Assembly (NCBI GenBank): GCA_024195585.1
Contig: SWBL01000225.1
Location: 1 to 64,000, forward strand
DNA length: 64,000 nucleotides
Direction of reading: 5' to 3'
Source of the DNA: Aureobasidium sp. EXF-3400
Lineage: Eukaryota; Ascomycota; Dothideomycetes; Dothideales; Saccotheciaceae
Shown here piece after piece: positions 10,723-23,099 of this stretch; within the stretch, counting starts at the first letter, position 1, and each line of letters begins with the position of its first letter. Below the pieces are notes generated by a model, which worked only from the letters and a program-made list of their open reading frames with translations, made no database searches and was not told the DNA's origin. Made by a program: the position numbers and the translations under genes.

Positions 10723-13659
10723 ATGTCATACATTGTCAGCCTTACTATGGATCCTCAATCACATCCCCGATCATCAAGCCAGTTCAATGATGAATGCAGA
10801 AGGAGTGTGTCCATCTTCTCCAGGCGAGGAACAGACACTCCTGCACCTACAACCTTGTCAATGTCCGAAGCCATGGCAGACCTGAATACCGCAACGAAAA
10901 AGACAGCATCGCCCACCAGTCCCAAGAAGAACTCTTGGTTGAGCAAATTGAGACATCCTTCGAGAAGTCAAGAGGGTACGGTCTTGCATGCAGTACCGCA
11001 CCAAAAGGCTGCGCGCCCAATGTCGGCTTTGGATATTGCCATGTGTGTTTCTCCAAACAACGAGATTCTGCAAGCCATTGGAAGAAAAAGTCCATTCAGC
11101 ACGAGTCCTTCTGCCTCTCCGCTCAACAACTGCCTCATCGGGTCTGGCAGCCAGGTACGAGGAGTATCTGATAACAGGATTGGGGTCTGGCGTGATGGAG
11201 TAGCTTTCTGGGACATTGAAACAAACCCCAAGACGCGATCAGGGGCAACACTTCAATCTTCGAAGACCACTCCGCCCATGTCAAAAGCAGATAGATCGTC
11301 TCGACCAAGACTATCCGTACAGATTCCAAGCAGCAAATTACGACAAATCTTGGGAGAAGAAGCACCTATACCACCTCAGCCGTTGAAGCCTATCTGCACC
11401 ATCCTTACCACAACCAATACTCGGCGGTCATTACCATCACAGGCCACGAATCTAGACCAGAGCTCCGTTCATCCAGCTTTCCGTACCACAGGTCCCTCGG
11501 TGGAGAGTTCAGGAAGCGAGGTCACATCCTTGTCAAGCCGCGAAAACAGCAGGTCTTCGGTCTCGAGCAACACAATCTCCCAAGATGATATGTTCGATAT
11601 CGGTTCCTGCTACAGCAGACACTCGTCGATGACAAGCTTAGAAACAGAATCTCCGAGTGCGGCTGTGCAAAATTCGCACTGGAACTACCTGGACGTTCCC
11701 AAGCGATCTGCAAGCGCTGCTTTCTCTATTACCGATCCAGTCAAGGCTGGCATTTTCGACGAGGTAGCAGAAGACAAAACCATTCCTCTTGCTGTTTCTG
11801 GAGCTCAATATCTCAAGGTTGCTAGCCATCCAAACCATCGTGCTCCGAGTCCAACTCTGAGCGAAGCTGTTTTCGATCTGCAACAACAGCTGAGCACGAT
11901 TGCGGAAGGCCCTTCAGCAACATCGCCTCATGATGTTACTGCCAGCAAGACACCAAATTTCTTCCGCCACACCATCGACAATGTGTCTCGAGCACCAACC
12001 TTGCCTAAGAAGTCCCGCAAACGTCAGTGGATTCAACCCGCCCTGGCCCAATCGGTGCCTGTATCGACTACAATACCGGTTCGTCAACAGTCGGTACCAC
12101 ATAGAAAGCAAAAAGAAATGAAGCACCATGCAGGTGACGTTCGTAGAGTGTCAAGCGCCAGATGCTCTCTATCAGCCGACCTTGGATCAATGTGGTTGTC
12201 TTGGAATGCATCATCGGCAAAGAAAGTACCAGCTTTGGCCTTCGAGCAAGAGGCTGTATGTTCGAGGATTATGGCCTTCTCCACATCTTTCGAGGATCTC
12301 AAGACCTTGTCGATGGTTAACAAAACCGCGAGAGAATACTTCGAGGCCAACAAGCTACAACTGCTGAAGTCTGTGCTTTTCAATGTATCGGCACCAGCCT
12401 GGGAATTAAGGGAGCTTTCTCCGTTCCCTTTCGGCAATTTCATGCCGACAGATTTTCTTGAGGATACTGAAATCTCTCCTTCAGCCTACGTTTCATGTGT
12501 CAAGCATGATCGGGCAGTTGTGAAAGAACTCAAGACGATCATCGCAACCAAGTGCCAGTGGTCTGCTCGTCCAGAGACTATTGCCAGTCTAATGACTGAT
12601 AATTGCACTAGGTTCGAGGATGTGATCTATCGTATCTGGTCCTTTTGCAAGATGTTCGGCTGCGATAGGGGAAGAGAGAATGACCTCAAGGGTCAGATTG
12701 ACTGGCTCAAGGGCGGTATTCTAGCACACCAGAAAGGCTGTGCTGCTACCATGAGCTTCAGCCCAGAGTTTGAGATCGACGGTATTCTTCTCAATGCTCC
12801 TGAACACTTCGCAGCTGGAAACGGCTCTGGTTTGTCTGCCGAGCAACTCTATGACATGTTGGAGATCTGGAGTTGTCTTTACACTCTGATGCAACCTTAC
12901 GAAGGAGAGACAGAGAAAGCACACAGCTGTGGTCTGTTCCGTCCTGTCGATGAACACGTAGGGCACCCAGAGGTGCAAAGTCGCGTGATCGAAGAATGGA
13001 TATCCTACATTCTATCTCTTGGACCATCGGTTGTTCTTGAGCTCGCAAGATTCGACGACGCGAGTGCCGGATTTGACTTTGCTCATCTGAACGACTGGAC
13101 TGACTGGACACCTCCACTTTCTGGCATGACTCGTGGGATATTCTTCCGGGATCCTGTCACTCAGGTTTACGAAGAACGACTTCTGGCTTCTACGGCTGGC
13201 ACACAGGCGCAAGATGTCACGTTACTTCGAAAGTGTCAGACTGAAGAGATGAACATTGCTCATCGTCAAATGTCTCAGAGGAATCGAAAGAGCGACAACC
13301 CAGCATGTGCATTGAGTCGCCATGATAGTGCACTCGCCCCAGAGGTACACAAGAGACCGAATGCAAGAAGGCTTTCGACACCGACACCCACATCTCCCAG
13401 ATCTCCTTCTCAGAACATGTCTTGGTCACCCAGAAAAGTGAGCCCAATCATCGAAGACAGAGTCGACACGTTCAACAGATTGAGCATGTTGAGCTTCGAG
13501 GGAATGGCCGAGGACACGAGTGGACTCGCCATCGGCAAGATCATGGATATTGGCTTCTCAAATGCACAGGCAAAGGAGGCGTTGAGAATTACGGATATGG
13601 GCAGTGGTTTGAGAGTTGATCGAGCTGTGGATTGGTTGTTGAGACAGAATCGTTTCTAG
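10723..13659 (+). CDS. F-box-like protein with C-terminal UBA domain
   Basis: Intronless 978-aa protein. The N-terminal half (1-500) is Ser/Thr/Pro-rich and probably disordered. Around residues 510-550 the segment 'FSTSFEDLKTLSMVNKTAREYF' has the hydrophobic spacing of the second half of a fungal F-box, followed by a helical region with 'RFEDVIYRIWSFCKMFGC'. The last 50 residues ('IGKIMDIGFSNAQAKEALR' to 'VDRAVDWLLRQNRF') form a clear UBA ubiquitin-binding domain. This fits a ubiquitin-ligase adaptor or ubiquitin-receptor role in the cytosol, which is inference. Start: the ATG at 10723; the next ATG is nine codons downstream. Confidence 0.78.
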   Translation: MSYIVSLTMDPQSHPRSSSQFNDECRRSVSIFSRRGTDTPAPTTLSMSEAMADLNTATKKTASPTSPKKNSWLSKLRHPSRSQEGTVLHAVPHQKAARPMSALDIAMCVSPNNEILQAIGRKSPFSTSPSASPLNNCLIGSGSQVRGVSDNRIGVWRDGVAFWDIETNPKTRSGATLQSSKTTPPMSKADRSSRPRLSVQIPSSKLRQILGEEAPIPPQPLKPICTILTTTNTRRSLPSQATNLDQSSVHPAFRTTGPSVESSGSEVTSLSSRENSRSSVSSNTISQDDMFDIGSCYSRHSSMTSLETESPSAAVQNSHWNYLDVPKRSASAAFSITDPVKAGIFDEVAEDKTIPLAVSGAQYLKVASHPNHRAPSPTLSEAVFDLQQQLSTIAEGPSATSPHDVTASKTPNFFRHTIDNVSRAPTLPKKSRKRQWIQPALAQSVPVSTTIPVRQQSVPHRKQKEMKHHAGDVRRVSSARCSLSADLGSMWLSWNASSAKKVPALAFEQEAVCSRIMAFSTSFEDLKTLSMVNKTAREYFEANKLQLLKSVLFNVSAPAWELRELSPFPFGNFMPTDFLEDTEISPSAYVSCVKHDRAVVKELKTIIATKCQWSARPETIASLMTDNCTRFEDVIYRIWSFCKMFGCDRGRENDLKGQIDWLKGGILAHQKGCAATMSFSPEFEIDGILLNAPEHFAAGNGSGLSAEQLYDMLEIWSCLYTLMQPYEGETEKAHSCGLFRPVDEHVGHPEVQSRVIEEWISYILSLGPSVVLELARFDDASAGFDFAHLNDWTDWTPPLSGMTRGIFFRDPVTQVYEERLLASTAGTQAQDVTLLRKCQTEEMNIAHRQMSQRNRKSDNPACALSRHDSALAPEVHKRPNARRLSTPTPTSPRSPSQNMSWSPRKVSPIIEDRVDTFNRLSMLSFEGMAEDTSGLAIGKIMDIGFSNAQAKEALRITDMGSGLRVDRAVDWLLRQNRF

Positions 13660-13788
13660 TTGTTTTCTATGATGTTGCGGAGGTTATCGAATAGATATTG
13701 CCTCGAATTTGAACCATGGTTTACGATCACACTCAAGGGCACCCTGGTTGAAAGCGTAAGGTGCCAAGACCGACAAGCAAATAAATAA

Positions 13789-16700
13789 ACACACAAAACG
13801 CAGACCTTCCCTTCGCTCCTTCCCCCGTACACGATTGACCAAGAAGAAGCAGAGGATTGGGCTCTATGGGAGAACAAAATCAAGAAAGAACATCAAGCTA
13901 AGGCTGCCGCTAAGAAGAAGGTTACAGATGGCCCTTCCAAAGACTCGGAACCGGCACAACCTCCGAAAGAAGTCGAAAACACCCAAAGTGCTACAAAGCC
14001 TACCTCGTCAATGGCCGCAGATAAGTCTCATAGCAGCCCCTCCAACGACCCGAAGTTAGCACAACCTCCAGGAAAGATCCAGGAAGGTCAAGGTGGCACG
14101 ACTTTAGCGTCATCAACTGCGGAAGATAAGTCCACCGAGGCTCGTAATCGTGGTAACGATCTGTATCGCAAGGGCTTATTCGACGAGGCGACCAAGGCAT
14201 ATTTCGAAGCTCTGTCTCTAACACCCAACGCTTTTGCACCGCTACAGTTCGAATTAGGAAACTACTCTGCATCCGCAATATACGCCGAGAAGGCACTTAA
14301 GTTGCTCCAAAACGAAGCAGATTCCAACCCGAAGAAGCAGAAATTGCTCTCCAGACTTGCTAGGGCACAGATACTTCAGCTTAAAGATGCAGCACCTTTG
14401 ACGTCCAAACTTGCATCCTCTGATACGGCCCACAACAGTGTGGCTATCAAACATGGTGGCAGACGCGAGTCTGTAACATGGACCAAAGTGCTCGACGAGA
14501 TCCCTCGTTATATACCGATGCTGTAAGTCACTCTGCCTCTATGGATGGACCATTGTTGACCTTTGCAGGGAGACCGAACCGGAGTATTACCCCGCGGGAC
14601 ATGATTGTCCGCATCCTGAACTCGACGAGTCCATGTTATCGCTCAAGCAAGATATTTCCTGGCTATTTGCAGGAATATGCTCGCAATTTCTTCATGACGC
14701 TCTTTAAACTCAGAACGGACGTGTTGACTAGCGATTCTCCTATCGAAAGTCGATTGCATTTCACCCTCATCGACCTCAAACCTGCTGCTATCACGAAGAT
14801 CTTGATTGTGCTCCACCTCCTCAATCAGACCGCCGATATGGAAGCCATAGCATGTGCCATATATGTGTTTGGCTCTTTCATCATGCCATCTTTTGCCTAC
14901 GACAAACTCCAACAGGCCATCGCTAGTCTGGTTGACAAGTGCCAGAAAGGGGCACCCTTTTCGGACTGGATTTATATTTCCGAGACTCAGGTTCCCAGAG
15001 TTCTGCGTCACCTCTTGGCTTGGCAATCTCATCTGCACGGAAAGTACAATACTCGTAACTTTCGAGAGGGTGGTCTGCGTGACGCCTCCATGGCAAAGGA
15101 ACAACGTATCTCCAGTGGACAAGGGGTAATGGTCTTGCCGTTCTGTGAGCATGACGACAATCTGTTCTGGACCTATGGTATCTTCTTGCCGTACGACAAA
15201 ACCCTCTCGAAACACGAAACAAAGCTCGCCAGATTGGTCAAAGATGCCACGCCAGCTAGCAGGCAGGAAGCATTGGAACTAATCGACAGAACACGGAAAC
15301 CGAACGTTACGCTTGTAGATGTCGAGTGGGATGTCGTTCTTGAGACAGATCGTCACCATCCAAGCGAAGTCCTAAATTCCAATTTCAATTCATCTGCTGT
15401 TGCTCAGAGACTGTTCAACCCAACAGAAGACCAAGCAAGAGAGATTGGTATAAAGAGCTTCTGGGGCTGGTTCGTGATGTTCTTCACCTACGTCTCTGTC
15501 TCAATCGAGGATCTTCGCTCGCAGATGTGTGTTGAGCTTGTTGCCGGTGAGATGAAGGATTGTCTGGAACGACTACAGCACGATGCATGGAGCACAAGAG
15601 GCGAGGAATAGGACAAGCTTGACCCTTCCCTATTTCCCAGGACTTACAACCGCATCCACATGAGTAATGTACCGTAAGTCCCTCGCATATGGATGTGCCA
15701 TTCTACTGGGAAGTGTCATGCTGATCTGCTACAGCGACTATGTGGGAGGCGACTTGAGCAACTTCCTCTACGCCATCCCACTTCTTCACCCTCACCCAAG
15801 TTCAGCTATCAGTTCTCGAGTCTTACTGAACACACCGACGTGGAGCACGCACGAACATCTCCTCACAGAACACACTCTGCTTACGAACGTAGAGAGTGTA
15901 GAGCAGTGCTTCAACGTCAAGCTCAGACAAGATTCGCTGTCGCTCACTAATCGGGTCCCTTGGGTGTTCGAGATAAGCGACTACACCATGTGGACAGTCG
16001 GATCGTCAAAGCCCTTACGTCGTGGTGAACTCATGTCTCGCCATTTGACCGAGAATTACTTCCAAGCACACCTGCTCAAGATCTGCCTGCCATACCCTCG
16101 AACCAAATGGTCCACAAGTTTCGACGTCCGATCACCTCTAAACCCAACAATGCTCTTCAGGTTGTTCATCCACTTCCATAAGATGGGGTACCCTGCACAT
16201 TGGCTTTCGGACGTCTTAGGCGACATGCTGGAGGGTGTCATCACCACGACCGCTAGAGCACCCAGGCAACCGGCCATGACGATCAAAGAAGCTCGCAAAA
16301 CTCATCCAAGCATATCTACATGCATAAAGCCCTGGCTTGCAGAACTGAGTACATTTGCAAGCATTTGGCAGCATCTGCTTCCTTTTGGTCTGCTTTTCGG
16401 CAGCAATCTGCTTCCAGCTCTTGAAAATATCAGATCGTACAGCATCAAGTTGCCTCAGCCGCCTAAAGGAGATTGACTTACTAGGGCGGTAGGGCGGTAT
16501 TCGCATTGATCTTCTGGGACGCTAGCAGGGGATCACCGCCCACCGATCTGAGAAACCTTTTTTGTTGGACGACGAGCAAGGCGATCGCAGCAAGTCGGCA
16601 AAGAGCATTGAAGAGTCTGGAGTTCACATACTTACCACGTTCAAATGGTTGCAAGAGGCCAACACCGCTACGTTCTGGCTTCGAAGCGGCGTGATCGAGA

Positions 16701-17452
16701 CAATGCAACAAAGCGATTGGAAAGCGTATATCTGGCGACTCGACGAATGGAAACGGGTCACTACCGGTATCTCGGTTATGGAGCATATTCAAGCAGGAGC
16801 CAGTTGGACAGACAAAGAGATCAACCTTGCTCTCAGACCTTCTACCCGACAGGAGATCCCGACCGAGCCCGCAAGATCAACACCCACAGTTTCTGAACCC
16901 GCAACTGCATCAAAAGCACCTACCATGGAGACACAAACATCATCACCATTATCTATACCAGCCCACATCTCCAATGACATCGACCGCAAACTAATAAGAG
17001 AATTACAAATCACCCTCTCGAGCCTCGCCGACGCCGCCGCCGAAGATGCAAAAGAACCAGGTCTTCCCAAATCGATCAAGAAAACCCGTCAAGCCTACAT
17101 CCGTGCCATCGACGAACTCCGCCGACGTACAGACCCCTCTTCTACACCTCAAAGAGCTACTAAATTTGAGAACTGGAGAAACCTTGAGCTCATCCAGGAA
17201 GTCAGAGAGGTTGAGATGATGGTTATTATGGCTCCGCTGTTGCCTAAAAAATTGGACTGTCAGATGCATATTTGGAAACTTGTTTCCGGTAAAGTGCCTT
17301 CGCTGGATGCGCCGAGTGATGAGTCTTTGGGTTTCATGGAGGAGTTTGATAAGCATATCGAGACGAGGAAGAGATTTGATGCTTGGAAGGAGAAGGGATC
17401 GAAGGAGCCCAGACAGACTAGACAGATGGATCCGGATTGCGCTCCACAGTAA
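13789..17452 (+). pseudogene. Decayed TPR / DUF4470 protein gene
   Basis: Remnant of a fungal protein with an N-terminal TPR ('ARNRGNDLYRKGLFDEATKA', about 14140) and a DUF4470-type domain. The frame is open from 13789 but has no ATG before 14011. An intron at 14523-14569 joins to 'YYPAGHDCPHPELD'. At about 14675 the family motif FAGIGDARN reads 'FAGI' then 'ARN' in another frame, which fits loss of 5 nt. At 15609 an in-frame TAG precedes 'FPRTYNRIHMSNVP'; a normal intron (15675-15735) follows and restores 'DYVGGDLSNFLYAIPLL'. At 16474 there is an in-frame TGA, then an 8-bp tandem copy of gggcggta (about 16485-16500) that shifts frame into 'VFALIFWDASRG'. A run of six T at about 16557-16562 shifts frame again into 'LLDDEQGD'. 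The C-terminal part (to 17452) then stays open. The open frames in 14478-15611, 15667-16476 and 16562-17452 are pieces of this one gene. Confidence 0.72.
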
Positions 17453-17894
17453 GCATACTTCTGTAGCGGGCTAGCAGTTACGAGGAATTACAGTCACCAT
17501 GAAGAAGACCACAGACAGGGGCAGAGAGCCTAACACGCTAGGCACAGTTGCTTGGCTGATTGATTAATATTACGAGATCTATGGAACAAGTCGTGATTGT
17601 ATGCATATCGTGTGCACCGGTCTTTTCGGTCCTAGCGTACTTCTGCCAGATCAACCGGTGGCGAACTGGTGGAGAACGGAAAGAGTGAGTTGACCTCTGG
17701 GCATTGCGCATATAACAAAGGAAATGTACGGAGTTCTACTTGCGTTCGGGTTTCTGTATGAATGAGTAGTCGTGCTGGTTAGTGACCTGGATGTAAATAT
17801 TAGGTTGGTGTTCTTACCGGACTGGACACAAAAGAGAGTAAGCAGAAGTATGAAGGTGACGGTGTGGACTCTTGTCCTTCTTTGAGCGATTTAG
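17453..17894. other. Intergenic, nothing seen
   Basis: Convergent 3' flanks of the decayed DUF4470 gene and the minus-strand hypothetical gene. No coding signal. Confidence 0.5.
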
Positions 17895-19319
17895 TTACAA
17901 CGACATGGGAATATCCCTCACAGTCCATCCCGGATCGTTGTTGTTCGCGAACCAGGAAAAGGCACCGGGACCGAATTCGAAGGGTTCGGCAGCACGCCAT
18001 TTGTCATAGATAGCCTTTAGATGGAACTTTTGTTCAAAATCGAGCATGAGTTCCGATGGCATAGCACAGTAGAGGTCGGCGGGAGACCGAGGTTCCATAA
18101 GATAGGTTTTGTTGGCAATGTCGACGATGCGTTGGATGCAGGCCGTGGTTGGAAGCAAGGGAAGACCATTGACCTTTGCGTCGAGAGTGCGAATGTCGTC
18201 GATCAAGTCAGTGGTGGCACAACGATCTATGTGAGTGTCGATGCGGCGTAGCCAACCAATTTCGATAAGTCCGCGCAATATATCCAGTAGATGCTCCTCT
18301 CTCTTCATCTGCAGACGGATCTTTTGTATCTGATCGACCTTGATCTTATCCTCCTTGCTAAGGTCTTGGTATGAGCATGATGGTGTTTGAGGCCATGGTC
18401 GACAGGCGACAGATTCGCAGACACGCATCAATAGGTCAAGGATTCCTTCCACAAGCCTACGCTCTCTTTTGTTGAAGGGCACCTCAGCAAGTGGCCTGCT
18501 CAACAAGTCCATCCGCTTCTTCTGCTGGGCCGGAAACGGCTGATTCTCGATGACAGCATGGAATCTGGGGCACCACACTCCATCCAGCTGAGTCAGAGCC
18601 CAACTGTTGAAACTGTCTCTCGCCTCCTTGCTCTCCCCGCTCATCTCGCCCGTCAACTTGTCCAGCTCTTTGAACTTCTTAGCCTCAGAAATCGTCTTGA
18701 ATGACTTCAACAAAGAAGCCTTTCTTGAAATTTCCTTGACGGAATCTTTCTCGCGCTCCAGTTTGCTGAGAAGAGTCTCCACCTGTTTGTCGACACGGAA
18801 AAGGCGAACGTAGGGAGTGAGAGCCGTAGTGGTTAACGTCTTCGCTGCCCATTCAAGATGCTTGAGCCTCTCCTTAATTCGAAGCGTGCATCTCTGGCAA
18901 TACGAGCAAGGTTTTGCTTTGACTCTTCCGAGAGCTGATAGGGGACTTCGCCGATATCTTTGTTTAAATAGCGATGGACCATGCGAACCATGTGTTCGAT
19001 AGCCCCACTTGAATTCCAAAGCTGTGAGTGAGAACTTGCTGACCCTCACAGACCGCGCATTGGCTTTCTTCATCTTGCGTTTGTTTTGAGTGGTCGACAC
19101 GTAATTCTCATCGTCTGAGGAGTCTTCAACGTCCGAGGAGTCTTCAAAGCTCGAAGAGTTGTCATCGTTTGACATGTCGTAACCAGGCGCATCAAAGAAG
19201 TTGCTAGGAGTCGGGTTGGGGTATAGGCCGCCGGACATTCCCTGGGTGCCGTAGGTTCCATTAATGGGATCGTAACCACTGGCGGCGAAGCCAGAGCGAA
19301 AGTATGCCCTGTCAGACAT
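17895..19319 (-). CDS. Hypothetical protein with acidic N-terminus and CxxCxxC motif
   Basis: Uninterrupted 474-aa frame from an ATG. I do not recognise a family. Residues 1-50 are Gly/Tyr/Pro-rich. An acidic Ser/Asp run ('SSSFEDSSDVEDSSDDENY') follows at about 56-74, then a basic patch 'NKRKMKKANARSVRVSKF' that could act as a nuclear signal. Near residue 137 'CSYCQRC' has closely spaced cysteines but no obvious partner histidines. The C-terminal 300 residues are predicted mostly helical by eye, with a charged coiled-coil-like stretch around 190-240. Divergent from SEC53. Confidence 0.65.
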   Translation of the reverse strand: MSDRAYFRSGFAASGYDPINGTYGTQGMSGGLYPNPTPSNFFDAPGYDMSNDDNSSSFEDSSDVEDSSDDENYVSTTQNKRKMKKANARSVRVSKFSLTALEFKWGYRTHGSHGPSLFKQRYRRSPLSALGRVKAKPCSYCQRCTLRIKERLKHLEWAAKTLTTTALTPYVRLFRVDKQVETLLSKLEREKDSVKEISRKASLLKSFKTISEAKKFKELDKLTGEMSGESKEARDSFNSWALTQLDGVWCPRFHAVIENQPFPAQQKKRMDLLSRPLAEVPFNKRERRLVEGILDLLMRVCESVACRPWPQTPSCSYQDLSKEDKIKVDQIQKIRLQMKREEHLLDILRGLIEIGWLRRIDTHIDRCATTDLIDDIRTLDAKVNGLPLLPTTACIQRIVDIANKTYLMEPRSPADLYCAMPSELMLDFEQKFHLKAIYDKWRAAEPFEFGPGAFSWFANNNDPGWTVRDIPMSL

Positions 19320-20254
19320 GCTGATGATGCCAGCAGAACAAAGTGTGATGCGTTGACAGGGTTGACAAGGTTGGTGATGGATGTGTGAGAGAGTAAAAGT
19401 TTGAAGATAGAAGAATCGCTGGTCTTGTTATTGCGTTGATTGCGCTTTTCCTAGGCGCCTGGGGTTGTTGTTGTGACAATGTGTCGAGTGAAGGCTCTCT
19501 CCGGAGGTGAGCTTTGTCGAATTACTGTGAGAATGCACGAAGTTTTTCACATAGCAAGATTGTCGATTAGGGGAAACACACCTTCACATACCTACAATAC
19601 AACGATTTGCTTGTGTGCCTTTCTTGAGGCATATCCAGACTAGACACCTTGGCAGTTCAGTCTCGTCCCCATCTGGAGCTGTCACGAAAGTACATAATGA
19701 CGAGAGACCATGAATTACAGTACGAATTTAGCCAGAATAGCCACTGGTCAATATGATACATTACCAGTTCCTATCTGGATGCATGCATGAGATTCCATCA
19801 AGATGTGTCCTCTCGAGAGATAGCTGATATGAGGACGCGTATGTGTGAGTCACTTGGTAGATATTGAAACGAGAAGAGAACAGGTGGTTGATGGGTATTG
19901 GCCGTTGTTCAAACCAGGGTGCATCCGTTGCACAGGAGGCTGAGTCGCCAAATTCGAATGACGCGCACCATTCGAGACACGTAGGGAAAGGACATATCCA
20001 ACCACCTGTCTTTATTGGTATAGAAGTGTATAAGAGGAGGGAGAATCACAAGCAAAAGGCAGATCTGATTGACTTTGAATTGTCAAAGCGCGGCGGCCCC
20101 TCTCCACACCCCGCAACGTGTTCAGGACCCTCTTTGAATCTTGAATCGAGACTCGAAAAGCTGAAGGAGCTTTACCCCTGAATCGCAAACAAAAACCAGA
20201 GCTGTTCCATCACTTGTTGTCCTCTCGACACATTTCACATACACTTCATACACA
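19320..20254. other. Long divergent intergenic region
   Basis: About 0.93 kb between the minus-strand hypothetical gene and SEC53. Pyrimidine-rich stretches lie just before the SEC53 ATG. No gene with a recognisable product is seen; a 105-codon open frame at 19864-20181 overlaps this promoter and lacks features. Confidence 0.5.
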
Positions 20255-21172
20255 ATGGCAGCCGTAGCAGCATCAGTCATCCCGGCGCTCGACCAGCGTC
20301 CGGTCAAGAACACCATCTGCCTGTTCGACGTCGATGGCACCCTCACCCCTGCCCGTAGAGTGTGTATACATCCTGGAAGCGTTCACACAAACAGAGAGAC
20401 TAACATGTGTACAGACTGTCTCCCCCGAGATGCTCACCCTCCTGTCGCAGCTTCGTCACAAGGTCGCCATTGGCTTCGTCGGTGGTAGCGATCTCGTCAA
20501 GCAGCAAGAACAGCTCGGCACTGCTTCCGTTCCCGTCACCAGCCTCTTCGACTTCTGCTTCGCCGAGAACGGTCTGACCGCATACCGCATGGGCGTCCCC
20601 CTCGCATCGGCATCATTCATCAAGTGGATCGGCGAGGAGCCCTACCAGAAGCTCGTCAAGTTCATCCTGCACTACATTGCCGACCTCGAGATCCCCAAGA
20701 AGCGCGGTACCTTCATCGAGTTCCGCAATGGCATGATCAACGTCAGCCCCATCGGTCGTAACGCCAGCATCGAGGAGCGCAACGAGTATGAGAAGTACGA
20801 TCTCGAGCACGGCATTCGCAAGAAGTTCGTCGCAGACATCAACGCTGCTTTCCCCGATCTTGGCTTGACGTGAGTATCTTCCGGCTATACTCTGCACAAT
20901 ACAGAAATGCTAACGATGACCACAGCTACTCGATCGGTGGACAGATCTCATTCGACGTTTTCCCCAGAGGTTGGGACAAGACATACTGCCTGCAACACGT
21001 CGAGGCCGAGAAGCAGTTTGGAACCGAGTACACAACAATCCACTTCTTCGGCGACAAGACATACAAGGGTGGTAACGACTACGAAATCTACGAGGACCCT
21101 CGCACCATCGGCCACAGCGTCAAGACCCCCGAGGACACCGCTGCTGAGCTCAAGAAGTTGTTTGACCTTTGA
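20255..21172 (+). CDS. sec53: Phosphomannomutase
   Basis: Converts mannose-6-phosphate to mannose-1-phosphate in the cytosol, feeding GDP-mannose for N-glycans, O-mannosylation and GPI anchors. Exons 20255-20359, 20415-20869 and 20926-21172 give 268 aa, typical for eukaryotic PMM. The HAD-family nucleophile motif 'FDVDGTLT' lies at about residue 25. Other family blocks are '[16 protein letters not shown]', '[14 protein letters not shown]', '[16 protein letters not shown]', '[19 protein letters not shown]' and '[18 protein letters not shown]', the last two contributing phosphate and magnesium binding. Both introns are canonical and the join 'GLTYSIGG' matches the family. Core glycosylation gene, single copy in most fungi. 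Confidence 0.97.
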
Positions 21173-22743
<1,571 letters not shown>

Positions 22744-23099
22744 TTCGTCACCTCTTCTTGATGTTCTTTGCTCCCTTTCTTCTGTCCTTTTTACAATATC
22801 CATTTCCTCGCATAGTTTCGTGGAGTTCACTGCTGCGTTCAGCGTTATAGGGCCTGTTGTGCCTTTCAAAAAATGTCTATCTATTTCTCTCCAAATGCTA
22901 CGCACTTCAGTCTAATCGTGCTATCTAATCAGTCCCGAAGTTTGAGAAATGCGGTTGATATGGTGTTGGTAAACTGATTTCATTTCAACGTTGGTGCTGT
23001 TCATGCTAGCAACCATGTATATATCCTACGTGACTTTTTTGATCAGGAGTTCTATTCATTATCAGTCTTGCATGTATCCCCACACGATCTAATATTCGT
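22744..23099. other. Convergent 3' region, KRR1 and HIS1
   Basis: Terminators of both genes are expected here. No coding signal seen. Confidence 0.5.

Noticed and set aside
14478..15611. 377-codon frame as an independent gene
   Set aside because: Its first part reads through a canonical intron and the wrong frame of the DUF4470 remnant; homology-like text starts only at ARNFFMTL.
15547..15640. Intron that would remove the TAG at 15609 in the DUF4470 gene (GTGAGA donor, TTTCCCAG acceptor)
   Set aside because: It would also delete a segment (GEMKDCLERLQHDAW) that looks like conserved protein; other lesions remain in any case.
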